Source: Aquimarina pacifica
GTDB taxonomy: Bacteria > Bacteroidota > Bacteroidia > Flavobacteriales > Flavobacteriaceae
Assembly (NCBI RefSeq): GCF_000520955.1
Contig: NZ_JACC01000015.1
Span: 58,501-122,500, forward strand
DNA: 64,000 nt
Direction of reading: 5' to 3'
Shown here: one piece after another, positions 1 to 8,944 of the stretch
Numbering within the stretch: the first letter of the stretch is position 1
Layout: each line of letters opens with the position of its first letter
Translations under genes and position numbers: made by a program
Notes under the pieces: generated by a model
The model's database searches: none
What the model was told of the DNA's origin: nothing
The model's input: the letters and a program-made list of their open reading frames with translations, nothing else

Positions 1-1607
1 GTACTGTAATTAATCTTACAGATCGTGATGCAATCATTGATATCAATGCAAAAAGTGAAGGGGTTATTTCATTAAACGAATTTCGTTACAACCCAGATCT
101 TAAAGTAGGAGATAAGGTAGAGGTGTTAATTGATGTACGCGAAGATGCTACAGGTCAGTTAATTCTATCTCACCGTAAAGCACGTGTTATCAAAGCATGG
201 GATCGTGTAAATGGTGCTCATGATACAGGTGAAATCGTAAATGGTTTTGTAAAATGTAGAACTAAAGGAGGAATGATTGTTGATGTTTTCGGTATCGAGG
301 CATTCTTACCAGGTTCTCAAATTGATGTGAAGCCAATTCGTGATTATGATGCTTATGTAGGTAAAACAATGGAATTTAAGGTTGTGAAAATTAACCATGA
401 ATTCAAAAACGTTGTTGTTTCTCATAAAGCACTTATCGAAGCCGATATTGAAGAACAGAAAAAAGAAATCATTGGTCAGCTAGAAAAAGGTCAAGTGTTA
501 GAAGGTACTGTTAAGAATGTTACTTCTTATGGTGTATTTGTTGATCTTGGAGGAGTTGATGGATTAGTACATATTACTGACTTATCTTGGTCTAGAATTA
601 ACCATCCTAATGAGATTGTTGAACTAGATCAGAAATTAAACGTTGTAATCCTTGACTTTGATGAGGCTAAAACACGTATACAGTTAGGTCTTAAGCAGTT
701 AAAACCACATCCGTGGGAAGCTCTTGATAAAGAACTTAAGGTAGGTGACAAAGTAAAAGGTAAAGTAGTAGTAATTGCTGATTACGGTGCATTTATAGAA
801 GTTGAAGAAGGAGTAGAAGGATTAATTCACGTTTCTGAAATGTCTTGGTCAACACACTTGCGTTCTGCACAAGATTTCGTAAAAGTAGGAGATCAAGTAG
901 AAGCAGTAATTCTTACTTTAGATAGAGAAGAGCGTAAAATGTCTCTAGGTATTAAGCAGTTGACTCCAGATCCATGGACTGATATCACTACCAAATACCC
1001 TGTTGGTTCTAAGCATAATGGTATCGTTCGTAACTTTACTAACTTTGGAGTATTCGTTGAGTTAGAAGAAGGTATTGATGGTCTTATTTATATTTCTGAT
1101 CTTTCTTGGACTAAGAAAATTAAGCATCCTTCTGATTTTACTAACGTAGGAGATACATTAGATGTTATTGTTCTTGAGTTAGATGTAGAAGGACGTAAAT
1201 TAAGTCTTGGTCATAAACAGACAGAGGATAATCCTTGGGATAAATATGAAACTGAATTTGGTGTAGGAACTAAGCATACTGCAGCTATCGGAGAGATCGT
1301 AGACAAAGGTGCTACTATAGATTTTAACGAAGATATTGTTGCCTTTATTCCTTCACGTCATCTTGAGAAAGAAGACGGAAGTAAGCTTAAAAAAGGTGAT
1401 GAAGCAGAATTCCAAATTATTGAGTTCAATAAAGAATTCAAAAGAGTAGTTGCATCACATACAGCACTATTTAAAGAGGAAGAAGCTAAGATCGTAAAAC
1501 AAGCAGCTAAGAAAGCAGCAAGTACAAATGCGTCTGAGAAATCAACGCTTGGTGATCTTGATGTATTAGCTGATCTTAAAGCTAAAATGGAAAAAGGAGA
1601 GAAGTAA
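1..1607 (+). CDS. rpsA: 30S ribosomal protein S1 (5' end outside window)
   Basis: Protein S1 binds mRNA on the 30S subunit and helps initiation, which matters in Bacteroidota where Shine-Dalgarno sequences are weak. The reading frame is already open at base 3, so the gene starts upstream of the window; a GTG at 123 is internal, because the residues before it (TVINLTDRDAII and following) are S1-like. One partial and five full S1 (OB-fold) repeats are visible. The middle repeats carry the typical 'YGVFVDLGGVDGLVHITDLSW' style core, shown here as GVFVDLGGVDGLVH, GAFIEVEEGVEGLIH and GVFVELEEGIDGLIY; the last repeat is more divergent. The lysine-rich tail ends in KAKMEKGEK. An intrinsic terminator follows 25 bases after the stop. 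The family is certain; only the N-terminus is missing. Confidence 0.97.
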   Translation, partial: TVINLTDRDAIIDINAKSEGVISLNEFRYNPDLKVGDKVEVLIDVREDATGQLILSHRKARVIKAWDRVNGAHDTGEIVNGFVKCRTKGGMIVDVFGIEAFLPGSQIDVKPIRDYDAYVGKTMEFKVVKINHEFKNVVVSHKALIEADIEEQKKEIIGQLEKGQVLEGTVKNVTSYGVFVDLGGVDGLVHITDLSWSRINHPNEIVELDQKLNVVILDFDEAKTRIQLGLKQLKPHPWEALDKELKVGDKVKGKVVVIADYGAFIEVEEGVEGLIHVSEMSWSTHLRSAQDFVKVGDQVEAVILTLDREERKMSLGIKQLTPDPWTDITTKYPVGSKHNGIVRNFTNFGVFVELEEGIDGLIYISDLSWTKKIKHPSDFTNVGDTLDVIVLELDVEGRKLSLGHKQTEDNPWDKYETEFGVGTKHTAAIGEIVDKGATIDFNEDIVAFIPSRHLEKEDGSKLKKGDEAEFQIIEFNKEFKRVVASHTALFKEEEAKIVKQAAKKAASTNASEKSTLGDLDVLADLKAKMEKGEK

Positions 1608-1631
1608 TTCTTTGTACTTTTTTTGATATAG

Positions 1632-1663
1632 AAAAGACCGCTCAACTGAGCGGTCTTTTTTTT
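1632..1663 (+). terminator. Intrinsic terminator of rpsA
   Basis: GACCGCTC and GAGCGGTC form a GC-rich stem closed by a 4-base AACT loop, extended by A/T pairs on both sides and followed by a run of eight T. It sits directly after the rpsA stop and separates it from pyrR. Confidence 0.92.
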
Positions 1664-1693
1664 ATTACAGTACTTTTTATGTTTAAAAGAGGT

Positions 1694-1725
1694 AGTGCAA
1701 TAATCCTAAAATTTCATTACTTTTG
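1694..1725 (+). promoter_or_regulatory. Candidate promoter of pyrR
   Basis: TACTTTTG at 1718-1725 is an exact match to the Bacteroidota -7 consensus TAnnTTTG. The expected -33 TTG is weak here (GTG near 1694). Initiation would fall about 20 bases before the pyrR ATG, which leaves no room for a PyrR-type attenuator leader. Confidence 0.55.
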
Positions 1726-1751
1726 TACTCCAAAGATCTATTTTGGAGATT

Positions 1752-2291
1752 ATGAGTCAAAAATTACTACTTAGTGCAAAAGAGATAGATATAATTCTGC
1801 ATCGTTTGGCTTGTCAATTAATCGAAAATCATACACATTTTAGAGATACTGTTTTAATTGGAATTCAGCCAAGAGGTGTTTTTTTGGCAGATCGTATTAA
1901 GAAAATTTTGGTCGAAGATTATCAGCTATTGGATATAAAAATGGGGCATCTAGATATTACATTTTATCGAGACGATTTTAGAAGAGGAGAAAAAATTCTT
2001 GAGGCGAATAAAACAAATATCGATTTTGTAGTAGAAGATAAAAGAATTGTTTTTATTGATGATGTCCTTTATACCGGAAGAAGTATAAGAGCAGCATTGA
2101 CTGCTGTTCAGTCTTTTGGGAGGCCTCAAGAGATAGAGTTATTAGCTTTGATCGATAGAAGATTTAGTAGGCATTTACCAATACAACCAAATTATAGAGG
2201 CCGTCAGGTTGATGCTATAAACCAAGAAAAGGTAAAAGTTGATTGGGTTGAAAATGGAGGTCAGGATGCTGTATATCTTGTTGGTGAGTAA
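1752..2291 (+). CDS. pyrR: PyrR, phosphoribosyltransferase / pyr regulator
   Basis: A 179-residue type I phosphoribosyltransferase. The PRPP-binding loop VFIDDVLYTGRSIRAAL lies at about residues 100-116 and the conserved IGIQPRGVFLADRI segment at 37-49; both are characteristic of PyrR, which converts uracil and PRPP to UMP and, in Gram-positives, binds pyr mRNA. The ATG at 1752 is preferred over a TTG three codons upstream because MSQK is the usual beginning. It lies 56 bases before pyrB and is probably cotranscribed. In Bacteroidota the RNA-binding attenuation role is uncertain, and no attenuator is visible in the short leader or the pyrR-pyrB gap, so enzymatic function is the safer claim. 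Confidence 0.9.
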   Translation: MSQKLLLSAKEIDIILHRLACQLIENHTHFRDTVLIGIQPRGVFLADRIKKILVEDYQLLDIKMGHLDITFYRDDFRRGEKILEANKTNIDFVVEDKRIVFIDDVLYTGRSIRAALTAVQSFGRPQEIELLALIDRRFSRHLPIQPNYRGRQVDAINQEKVKVDWVENGGQDAVYLVGE

Positions 2292-2347
2292 TGATGTTTA
2301 TTTAATTATGTAAGCCAAGTAGTAAAATTTTAAACTAAACTTAAAAA

Positions 2348-3277
2348 ATGAGCGAATTAAGTGTTGACCACTTACTAGGAATAAAATATCTAAATGAAAA
2401 TGATATTAATTTAATATTTGAAACGGCCGATCACTTTAAAGAAGTCATTAATCGTCCTATCAAGAAAGTTCCGTCGCTAAGGGATATTACTATTGCTAAT
2501 CTTTTTTTTGAAAATAGTACAAGAACAAGACTGTCTTTTGAGTTGGCAGAGAAAAGGCTTTCGGCAGACGTGATTAATTTTTCTGCGGCATCATCATCAG
2601 TAAAAAAAGGAGAAACCCTTATAGATACAGTCAATAATATTCTTTCGATGAAAGTAGATATGGTTGTGATGAGACACCCTAATCCAGGTTCTGGTGTGTT
2701 TTTATCAAAACATGTAGATGCTAAGATTATTAATGCTGGTGATGGAGCGCATGAACATCCTACTCAGGCATTATTAGATTCTTATTCGATACGAGAGCGA
2801 TTAGGAGAAGTCGCAGGAAAAAAAGTAGTTATTGTAGGTGATATTTTGCATTCAAGAGTAGCACTGTCGAATATCTTTGCGCTAAAACTGCAGGGAGCAG
2901 AGGTTACAGTTTGTGGTCCTAAAACTTTAATTCCTAGGTATATACATAAATTAGGTGTAAAGGTAGAGACAGATCTAAAAAAAGCATTAAATTGGTGTGA
3001 TATAGCAAATATGTTGCGTGTACAAAATGAGAGAATGGAGATTAGTTATTTTCCTTCTACCAGAGAATACACCCAGCAGTATGGAGTAAATAAAAAATTA
3101 TTGGATAGTCTTGATAAAGAGATCGTAATAATGCACCCCGGACCCATCAATCGTGGAGTAGAAATCACAAGTGATGTGGCTGATTCTAAACAAGCCATTA
3201 TATTGGATCAGGTACAGAATGGGGTAGCAGTAAGAATGGCTGTGATATATCTTTTAGCTTCAAAAATTAAACGATAA
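2348..3277 (+). CDS. pyrB: Aspartate carbamoyltransferase catalytic subunit
   Basis: Cytosolic enzyme of pyrimidine synthesis: carbamoyl phosphate plus L-aspartate gives N-carbamoylaspartate. Signature residues are all present: STRTR at 57-61 (carbamoyl phosphate loop), HPTQ at 137-140 and HPGPINRG at 263-270. The 309-residue length is normal. No pyrI regulatory subunit is next to it; the next gene, 3 bases after the stop, is an unrelated small protein. Pairing with pyrR suggests a short pyrimidine operon, with the other pyr genes elsewhere. Confidence 0.96.
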   Translation: MSELSVDHLLGIKYLNENDINLIFETADHFKEVINRPIKKVPSLRDITIANLFFENSTRTRLSFELAEKRLSADVINFSAASSSVKKGETLIDTVNNILSMKVDMVVMRHPNPGSGVFLSKHVDAKIINAGDGAHEHPTQALLDSYSIRERLGEVAGKKVVIVGDILHSRVALSNIFALKLQGAEVTVCGPKTLIPRYIHKLGVKVETDLKKALNWCDIANMLRVQNERMEISYFPSTREYTQQYGVNKKLLDSLDKEIVIMHPGPINRGVEITSDVADSKQAIILDQVQNGVAVRMAVIYLLASKIKR

Positions 3278-3280
3278 CAT

Positions 3281-3613
3281 ATGATTTTTAATAAAGAGGG
3301 TACTACAACTATAATTACACAAGAAAAAACTACAATAATTCAATTTGTAGAAAAACTAGAAAAGAAATATGAATCTCTAAAAAATGATAATATCATTATT
3401 AATTTGTTTTCACTGAAACAAATTTCTGTTGCCGATGTCAATGAATTTCTTAGAATATCAAACAAACATAAAGCAGAAAATCATTCTTTTGTAATTGTAA
3501 CAAATAAGGTTTCTTATGAAGAGGTTCCTGATAGTATAAGTATTGTGCCCACATTGCAAGAGGCATATGACTTAGTAGAAATGGAAGAGATCGAAAGGGA
3601 TCTGGGATTCTAA
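3281..3613 (+). CDS. Small STAS-like protein of unknown function
   Basis: 110 residues, no signal peptide or membrane segment. The pattern of alternating strands and helices (NIIINLFSL, a helix, HSFVIVTNK, then PTLQEAYDLVEMEEIERDL) resembles a STAS/anti-anti-sigma fold, but there is no clear phosphorylatable serine motif. It is packed 3 bases behind pyrB and lies upstream of the secreted thioredoxin and rnz, an arrangement I associate with flavobacterial genomes. Function is not known; the fold assignment is an inference from the secondary-structure pattern. Confidence 0.75.
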   Translation: MIFNKEGTTTIITQEKTTIIQFVEKLEKKYESLKNDNIIINLFSLKQISVADVNEFLRISNKHKAENHSFVIVTNKVSYEEVPDSISIVPTLQEAYDLVEMEEIERDLGF

Positions 3614-3664
3614 ATTATGATGAATGTGTGTAAGGATTAGTGCTATTTTTCGTCTTAACTTATT

Positions 3665-4123
3665 ATGAACCCAAAAGTACTATTAGTCCAAGTTATTCTT
3701 TCAATATTTTTTTGCTATACCGCTGTAGCTCAAGATTGGAAATATGATTTTGAAGAAGCTGTCTTATTAGCTCAAAAAAATGAAAAAAATATAGTTTTGC
3801 TCTTTACAGGATCTGATTGGTGTCCTCCTTGTATTAAGTTAGAGAAAAATATTTTATCCTCGGATGAGTTTTTATCTTATGCAGAACAAAATTTTATTTG
3901 GGTAAAAGCTGATTTTCCGCGTAGAAAAAAGAATAAGCTCTCAGAGATTCAACAAAAGAAAAATGAGGCATTAGCGAATAGATATAATAAGAAATGGAGG
4001 TTTCCGGTTATTTTGGTGCTCAATCAGGAGGGACAAGTTATGGGAGCGACCGGATATAGGAGAGATCTTACTGTAAAAGGATATATTTCCCTGTTAACTC
4101 AATTTAATTCATTCGAAAATTAA
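3665..4123 (+). CDS. Secreted thioredoxin-like protein
   Basis: 152 residues with an N-terminal signal peptide ending near TAVAQ (residue 23). The thioredoxin-fold active site WCPPC has its cysteines at 53 and 56, preceded by IVLLFTGSD, and a cis-proline region FPVILVLNQEGQ lies near residue 114. This matches the thioredoxin_7/DUF255-like family of periplasmic disulfide reductases in Bacteroidota. Likely role: reduction or isomerisation of disulfides in the envelope; the substrate is unknown. It lies 51 bases after the STAS-like gene on the same strand. Confidence 0.85.
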   Translation: MNPKVLLVQVILSIFFCYTAVAQDWKYDFEEAVLLAQKNEKNIVLLFTGSDWCPPCIKLEKNILSSDEFLSYAEQNFIWVKADFPRRKKNKLSEIQQKKNEALANRYNKKWRFPVILVLNQEGQVMGATGYRRDLTVKGYISLLTQFNSFEN

Positions 4124-4178
4124 AAAAATATATAATTACAACGGGTGGGTGTCATCTGTCAAATAAAGATAAGAAAAA

Positions 4179-5084
4179 TTGAAACTTACAATTTTGGGTT
4201 GCTATTCTGCAACTCCCAGAACATTTACCAACCCAACTTCACAAGTATTAGAAATAAACAATCATATTTTTTTAATTGATTGCGGAGAAGGTACTCAAGT
4301 AGAGTTGAGAAGGAATAAAATAAGATTTTCTCGCATCAAGCATATATTTATTTCTCATTTGCATGGCGATCATTTTTTTGGGCTAATTGGTTTAGTATCT
4401 ACTTTTAATTTACTTAATAGAGATGTTCCACTTCATATTCATGGTCCCAAAGGAATAAAAGAAGCCATTACATTACAGTTAAAACTTTCTAATTCTTGGA
4501 CCGATTATTTAATTCACTTTCATGAACTCACAAGTTCTGATTCTGAGGTTGTTTATGAAGACGATACTATATGTGTCACTACAATACCGTTGCAACACAG
4601 GATATATTGTAATGGTTTTTTATTTCAAGAAAAACCTGGGGATAGAAAACTGTTAATTAATAAGGTTTTAAGGTATAATATAGATAAGGCCTATTATCGC
4701 TCTATAAAAAAGGGAAAAGATGTTGTCTTAGATGATGGCACTATTGTTCCTAATAAAGAGCTTACGGGTCCTCCTAAGCCCGTACAAAGTTATGCTTACT
4801 GTAGTGATACAAAGTATGATGAGGAAAAAGTGAGTCAAATCAATAATGTTACTGTTTTGTATCACGAATCTACATTTCTAGAAAGCCATAAACATCTTTG
4901 TCAAAAAACAGGACATAGCTCTGCAATTGAAGCGGCGACTATTGCAAAAAAAGCAAATGTGGGAACTCTTATTCTTGGGCATTATTCGACCAGGTATGAT
5001 AATATAAAGTTGTTTAAGGATGAAGCCAAAACAGTTTTTGATCAAGTAGAGGTGGCGGATGATGGTAAAGTTTTTCAGTTCTAA
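4179..5084 (+). CDS. rnz: Ribonuclease Z (TTG start)
   Basis: tRNA 3'-end endonuclease of the metallo-beta-lactamase superfamily. The metal motif HLHGDH is at 60-65; further ligands lie in YCSDTKYD, ESTFLESH and GHYSTRY. The N-terminus MKLTILGCYSATPR is the standard RNase Z start, and it is only reached with a TTG codon at 4179: the frame is closed by TAA at 4170-4172 and there is no ATG between. 301 residues is the normal short-form length. As neither tRNA gene in this window encodes CCA, 3' processing by RNase Z before CCA addition would be needed. Confidence 0.95.
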   Translation: MKLTILGCYSATPRTFTNPTSQVLEINNHIFLIDCGEGTQVELRRNKIRFSRIKHIFISHLHGDHFFGLIGLVSTFNLLNRDVPLHIHGPKGIKEAITLQLKLSNSWTDYLIHFHELTSSDSEVVYEDDTICVTTIPLQHRIYCNGFLFQEKPGDRKLLINKVLRYNIDKAYYRSIKKGKDVVLDDGTIVPNKELTGPPKPVQSYAYCSDTKYDEEKVSQINNVTVLYHESTFLESHKHLCQKTGHSSAIEAATIAKKANVGTLILGHYSTRYDNIKLFKDEAKTVFDQVEVADDGKVFQF

Positions 5085-5156
5085 AATTATTAAAATCTTA
5101 TATAATCAATTATATTAGTTACTAGAAAAAGTAAGTTGCATTTTTAATTTGTTACT

Positions 5157-5801
5157 ATGGATAAAGACTTAACGTCATATCGAAAATCGTATGAGAAAAA
5201 TTTTCTAAATGAAGAAAATCTTCCGGATTCTCCGTTTTTTCTTTTTTCTAGTTGGTTCAAGGAAGTTGAAGAAACTGGGGGAGTTGAAGAGGTTAATGCG
5301 ATGACTGTTACAACTACTGGTCAGAATGGTTTTCCGAAAGCTCGTATTGTTTTATTGAAGCATTACGATGAAAATGGTTTTGTGTTTTATACAAACTATG
5401 ATTCAGAAAAAGGTCAGGATATAGCACATAATAACAAAGTATGTATTTCTTTTTTTTGGCCAAATCTCGAAAGACAGGTGATTATTCGTGGAATTGTGAA
5501 TAAGATTGATAAAAAATCAAGTATATCTTATTTTTTGTCTCGACCCCGAGGAAGTCAATTGGGAGCTTTGGTATCAGAACAGAGTAGCGTAATTGATTCT
5601 AGAGAAGTGTTGGAGGAGAGATTGGCATTATTAGTAAAAGAATATGAAAATAAAGAAATACCCATGCCAGATTCGTGGGGTGGATATTGTGTGCAGCCAG
5701 TTGATTTTGAATTTTGGCAAGGACGACCCAATAGACTACATGATCGAATTCGATTTTTGAATATCACTACTGGATGGAAAAAAGAAAGGTTGTCTCCTTG
5801 A
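5157..5801 (+). CDS. pdxH: Pyridoxamine 5'-phosphate oxidase
   Basis: FMN-dependent oxidase giving pyridoxal 5'-phosphate from PNP or PMP in the cytosol. The 214-residue protein has the split-barrel flavin core (FPKARIVLLKHYDENGFVFY at about 59-78), the substrate segment SRPRGSQLGALVSEQS and the C-terminal signature region FEFWQGRPNRLHDR. Length and motif order are typical. It follows rnz by 72 bases and ends convergent with the minus-strand OmpA gene; no clear terminator hairpin was seen between them. Confidence 0.96.
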   Translation: MDKDLTSYRKSYEKNFLNEENLPDSPFFLFSSWFKEVEETGGVEEVNAMTVTTTGQNGFPKARIVLLKHYDENGFVFYTNYDSEKGQDIAHNNKVCISFFWPNLERQVIIRGIVNKIDKKSSISYFLSRPRGSQLGALVSEQSSVIDSREVLEERLALLVKEYENKEIPMPDSWGGYCVQPVDFEFWQGRPNRLHDRIRFLNITTGWKKERLSP

Positions 5802-5872
5802 TAAATAAAATGATAAGGTGGTGTTTCTGAGTAAAATTAGATTTTCCTAGTGTAGTTTAGTTGTGGTGTAAA

Positions 5873-8062
5873 TTACATGATTACAAAGCTAGAACGTCTG
5901 TTCTTTTGGTATTGCCCTTCAGAACAATTTTCTCCATCTTTACAATTATTAACAGGTCTACTTTCTCCAAATCCAACATAAGATAGAATTCGGTTTTTAG
6001 AAATATCTTTACTTATTAAATAGTTGTAAATAGATCGAGCTCTTTTTTGAGAAAGGCTTAGGTTGTATGTTTCTTCTCCGCGACTATCAGAATGTGTTTC
6101 TATTTTGATAACCATATTAGGATATTCTTCATTCATTACTTTTACCACACGATTTAGCTCAACTTCGGCTTTTTTAGTAATATCCCATTTATCAAAATCA
6201 AAATAAATCTCGTTTAGATTAATAAGATCATTAATCGTTTTTGTGGTTTTTGGGGTATTGTCATTCGAACTAACATCAGTATTAGGTGCTGTTGCGTCAT
6301 AGTCCTCTGGAGAACCTATTCCTCCGCTTTTAGAGTTTGTAGAGGTATCTACATTATTCATATCACCAGGAATAATTGTGCTAAAGTTATTATCCATTCT
6401 TTTTTTAGGAATAGAGGCAAGTCTAATAGCATTAGGACAGTTCATCTCACTAATATCAATAGCAAGTTTAAACTGATAATAATCAGGTAAATTACACGAA
6501 TTGATATGATTATATCCAGAAGAATATTTGATAGTCTCATTTAGCGTCCCTTTAAACTCAGAGGTAACTGGTTGATCAACAACTAGAATATCATCAATTG
6601 AGTTGATCGTTTCGCATGCCATATTAACGACAACGTTGTAGCTAATTTTGAAAGGTTCACTTCCTTTTTTCACCATCTTGTTAGGGATACTGAAGCTTAA
6701 TGCTCTAGATGATTTTTCGAATTTTACCTTTATTTTTTTAGAAGGTAATTGTAAAGATTTTTCAGAAAAAGTAACATTCTTTGGAAGAATATCCTTTATG
6801 ATTGTGTTTTTTGCATCATCATTGCCATCATTGTGTATGGTTAATTGATAGGTAATCTCTTCTTTTGGCGCCAAAACATCGTCAGGATGGATATAATGAT
6901 CATTTGATGTGTACTTAGACCTTTTTAAAATATGTATTGCGGGTTCGTATATTTCTACACTAAATGCTACAGCCATTACAGAATACCCGTCATTATCGGT
7001 TAGTAATCTAAATTTTGCTTCCGTTTGATTGTTACCAATGATACTATTGCGAATATTTTTTATATTAAATAAATCTGCATCATACCCAAGTGTGTTTTGA
7101 CTTGCAGGAACTCTTGAGGTAATATTTTTTCCGTTTTCTGTAATATTTGCATTAAAGAAGTTATTCATCGGATTAATACCATCAACAAGACTTTTATACT
7201 TATTAGTTTCATTAGACATTACTTGAAAACGGTCTCCTCTAATTCCCTTATCACCTTCGTAAGCAATAACTCCTATTTTTCCATTAACAGGTCCATTAGG
7301 TATTGTTTGAAAGTTATTAAAAGAAAATGCAACAGGTTTTGCTTTAGAATCTATATTAACAAATCCATCATATATATAAAATCGCTTTCTTGGTTTAGCA
7401 TCATCTTCATAAATAACAACCATTGTCCAACCGCCAGCAAGTCCATTTCCTAAGGTTTGATCATTGTTAACAGCAGTAGTAGTAGCAGGAATATTAGCTA
7501 CTGTATACGTCCCTAATGCTGACTTAAGATTCAATACATCTGCAGTTATGTCTTTATAACATGAATATTGCTTGAACAAAGATTCACTGTCATTATAATA
7601 ATCATGAATTATCTGACCGTCAGAAATATTGGTATAGGTATTATGTCCAGGATATTTTATTTTTATTGAAGTGATATCGTGTTCACGATTTTCGTTGGCA
7701 TAAGCTGCTGTCCAATACAAACCAACATGCTTTATTGCATTACAATCAGAAGAGATGGTAAGATCAGCGCTACTAGAATTAAAGGTAGATGGGTCATTAT
7801 CAATATCAATAAATCCCATTTGAAATTGATTATTTAATCCACCATCATTATAACTCTTATTAGGGTTAAATTTTGCGGATCCATCATCATTCGAAACCTT
7901 TCCTAAAATAGTATTGGAAACAAACTTGAAATCACCTTTCAGAGTCAACTCCACCCTTTTATCTAAGGGTACCTCTACCTGTGCATATATACTTAGGAAA
8001 CCAAAGCATAGCATTACGAGTAGGCTTACATTCTGAAACCAAATAAGGTCTCTCTTTTTCAT
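5873..8062 (-). CDS. Large OmpA-family surface protein with repeat-type (DUF11-like) domain
   Basis: 729 residues from the ATG at 8062 (a GTG five codons upstream is less likely, as MKKRDL begins a clean signal peptide ending near YAQ). The central region holds a beta-sandwich segment of the DUF11/conserved-repeat type (LTIHNDGNDDAKNTIIKDIL and onward). The C-terminal ~120 residues are an OmpA peptidoglycan-binding domain: IYFDFDKWDIT, IETHSDSRGEETYNLSLSQ, then NRRSSFVIM at the very end. It is probably an outer-membrane or cell-wall-anchored adhesin-like protein. The N-terminal ~350 residues are shared with secreted flavobacterial proteins but I cannot assign a fold. It stands alone, with long AT-rich spacer upstream. 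Confidence 0.85.
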   Translation of the reverse strand: MKKRDLIWFQNVSLLVMLCFGFLSIYAQVEVPLDKRVELTLKGDFKFVSNTILGKVSNDDGSAKFNPNKSYNDGGLNNQFQMGFIDIDNDPSTFNSSSADLTISSDCNAIKHVGLYWTAAYANENREHDITSIKIKYPGHNTYTNISDGQIIHDYYNDSESLFKQYSCYKDITADVLNLKSALGTYTVANIPATTTAVNNDQTLGNGLAGGWTMVVIYEDDAKPRKRFYIYDGFVNIDSKAKPVAFSFNNFQTIPNGPVNGKIGVIAYEGDKGIRGDRFQVMSNETNKYKSLVDGINPMNNFFNANITENGKNITSRVPASQNTLGYDADLFNIKNIRNSIIGNNQTEAKFRLLTDNDGYSVMAVAFSVEIYEPAIHILKRSKYTSNDHYIHPDDVLAPKEEITYQLTIHNDGNDDAKNTIIKDILPKNVTFSEKSLQLPSKKIKVKFEKSSRALSFSIPNKMVKKGSEPFKISYNVVVNMACETINSIDDILVVDQPVTSEFKGTLNETIKYSSGYNHINSCNLPDYYQFKLAIDISEMNCPNAIRLASIPKKRMDNNFSTIIPGDMNNVDTSTNSKSGGIGSPEDYDATAPNTDVSSNDNTPKTTKTINDLINLNEIYFDFDKWDITKKAEVELNRVVKVMNEEYPNMVIKIETHSDSRGEETYNLSLSQKRARSIYNYLISKDISKNRILSYVGFGESRPVNNCKDGENCSEGQYQKNRRSSFVIM

Positions 8063-8458
8063 AGTTACTTTTTCCACTTTTTTCTATATTAAAACCCTTA
8101 CGATTTAATGATAATTTGTGCTCATCATGTTATGGGGAAACATTCTGATTTTGAGGGAAAACCGTATGTAAATTTATATTTTAACATTTACTTTTACACT
8201 AAAAAATTAATGTTTTCGATGTAAATACCGTTTTTATCGATTAAAACCGATTCGATATTGTGTTCATTTTCATTTGTTTAGGTGTGTTTGTTATGGTGTT
8301 TTAATAGGGTTTGCGTGTTTTTTCTGTTTTCAATAACTAAAAAAAATGTAGTTTTTTAATTTAAATTCCATTTTTATCTTCATATATAAAGATTTTTAAA
8401 AGTGAATCCTTAAACTTGTAGAAAATATTATTGAATTTACGCAAATTAGATATTCTTT
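8063..8458. other. AT-rich spacer between divergent genes
   Basis: About 395 bases between the OmpA-type gene (minus) and sixA (plus). No coding potential is evident and there is no exact TAnnTTTG on either strand. A cluster of CGAT words lies around 8215-8260, including a near-palindrome around ATCGAT at 8236-8241. It must contain the two divergent promoters, but I cannot place them. Confidence 0.5.
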
Positions 8459-8944
8459 ATGAAAACTTTATATATGATGAGACATGCAAAATCTTCATGG
8501 GATTTTGATGTGCCAGATGATAAAAGACCACTTAATCAAAGGGGATTGAACGATGCAGATTTGATAGGAAAAGAGTTGGTTAGCCTAATAAAACCAATAG
8601 ATAAGGTGTTGTGCAGCCCTGCTGAAAGAGCAATGAGCACTGCAGAAATAGTACTTAACCATCTTAATGTTAGTAAGGATAGGTTTGCTGTCGAAAATGA
8701 GCTTTATGATTTTGATGGTAATCAGGTTATGGATGTCGTTAAAAATTGTGATGATAGTATTCAAACGCTTATGATATTTGGTCATAATCATGCCTTTACC
8801 TCAATCACCAATTTTTTTGGAGATAAGCGGATAGATAACCTGCCAACTGCTGGATTTGTTGAGATAGCCTTCAATGTAGAACATTGGAAAAATATTTCTG
8901 TAGGAAAAACCTTATCGTTAATTTATCCAAAATTAGTGCGATAA
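8459..8944 (+). CDS. sixA: SixA-type histidine phosphatase
   Basis: 161-residue member of the histidine phosphatase (phosphoglycerate mutase-like) superfamily. The catalytic RHAKSSW motif is at residues 8-14 (H9 the phospho-acceptor) and the second conserved His is in FGHNHAF (H109). SixA proteins remove phosphate from phosphohistidine proteins. Its stop codon overlaps the ppk1 start (TAATG), so the two are translationally coupled; that places it in a polyphosphate operon, where its substrate is not known. The SixA family is clear, the substrate is not. Confidence 0.88.
   Translation: MKTLYMMRHAKSSWDFDVPDDKRPLNQRGLNDADLIGKELVSLIKPIDKVLCSPAERAMSTAEIVLNHLNVSKDRFAVENELYDFDGNQVMDVVKNCDDSIQTLMIFGHNHAFTSITNFFGDKRIDNLPTAGFVEIAFNVEHWKNISVGKTLSLIYPKLVR

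Noticed and set aside
1358..1645. Minus-strand ORF across the end of rpsA
   Set aside because: It is a shadow of rpsA and of its terminator, with serine-rich low-complexity sequence.
1752..3277. PyrR-binding attenuator in the pyr leader
   Set aside because: No anti-terminator/terminator pair was found in the short leader or in the pyrR-pyrB gap.
8884..8943. Longer start for ppk1 at 8884
   Set aside because: It would overlap sixA by 60 bases and adds no family-like residues; the ATG at 8944 gives the standard N-terminus.
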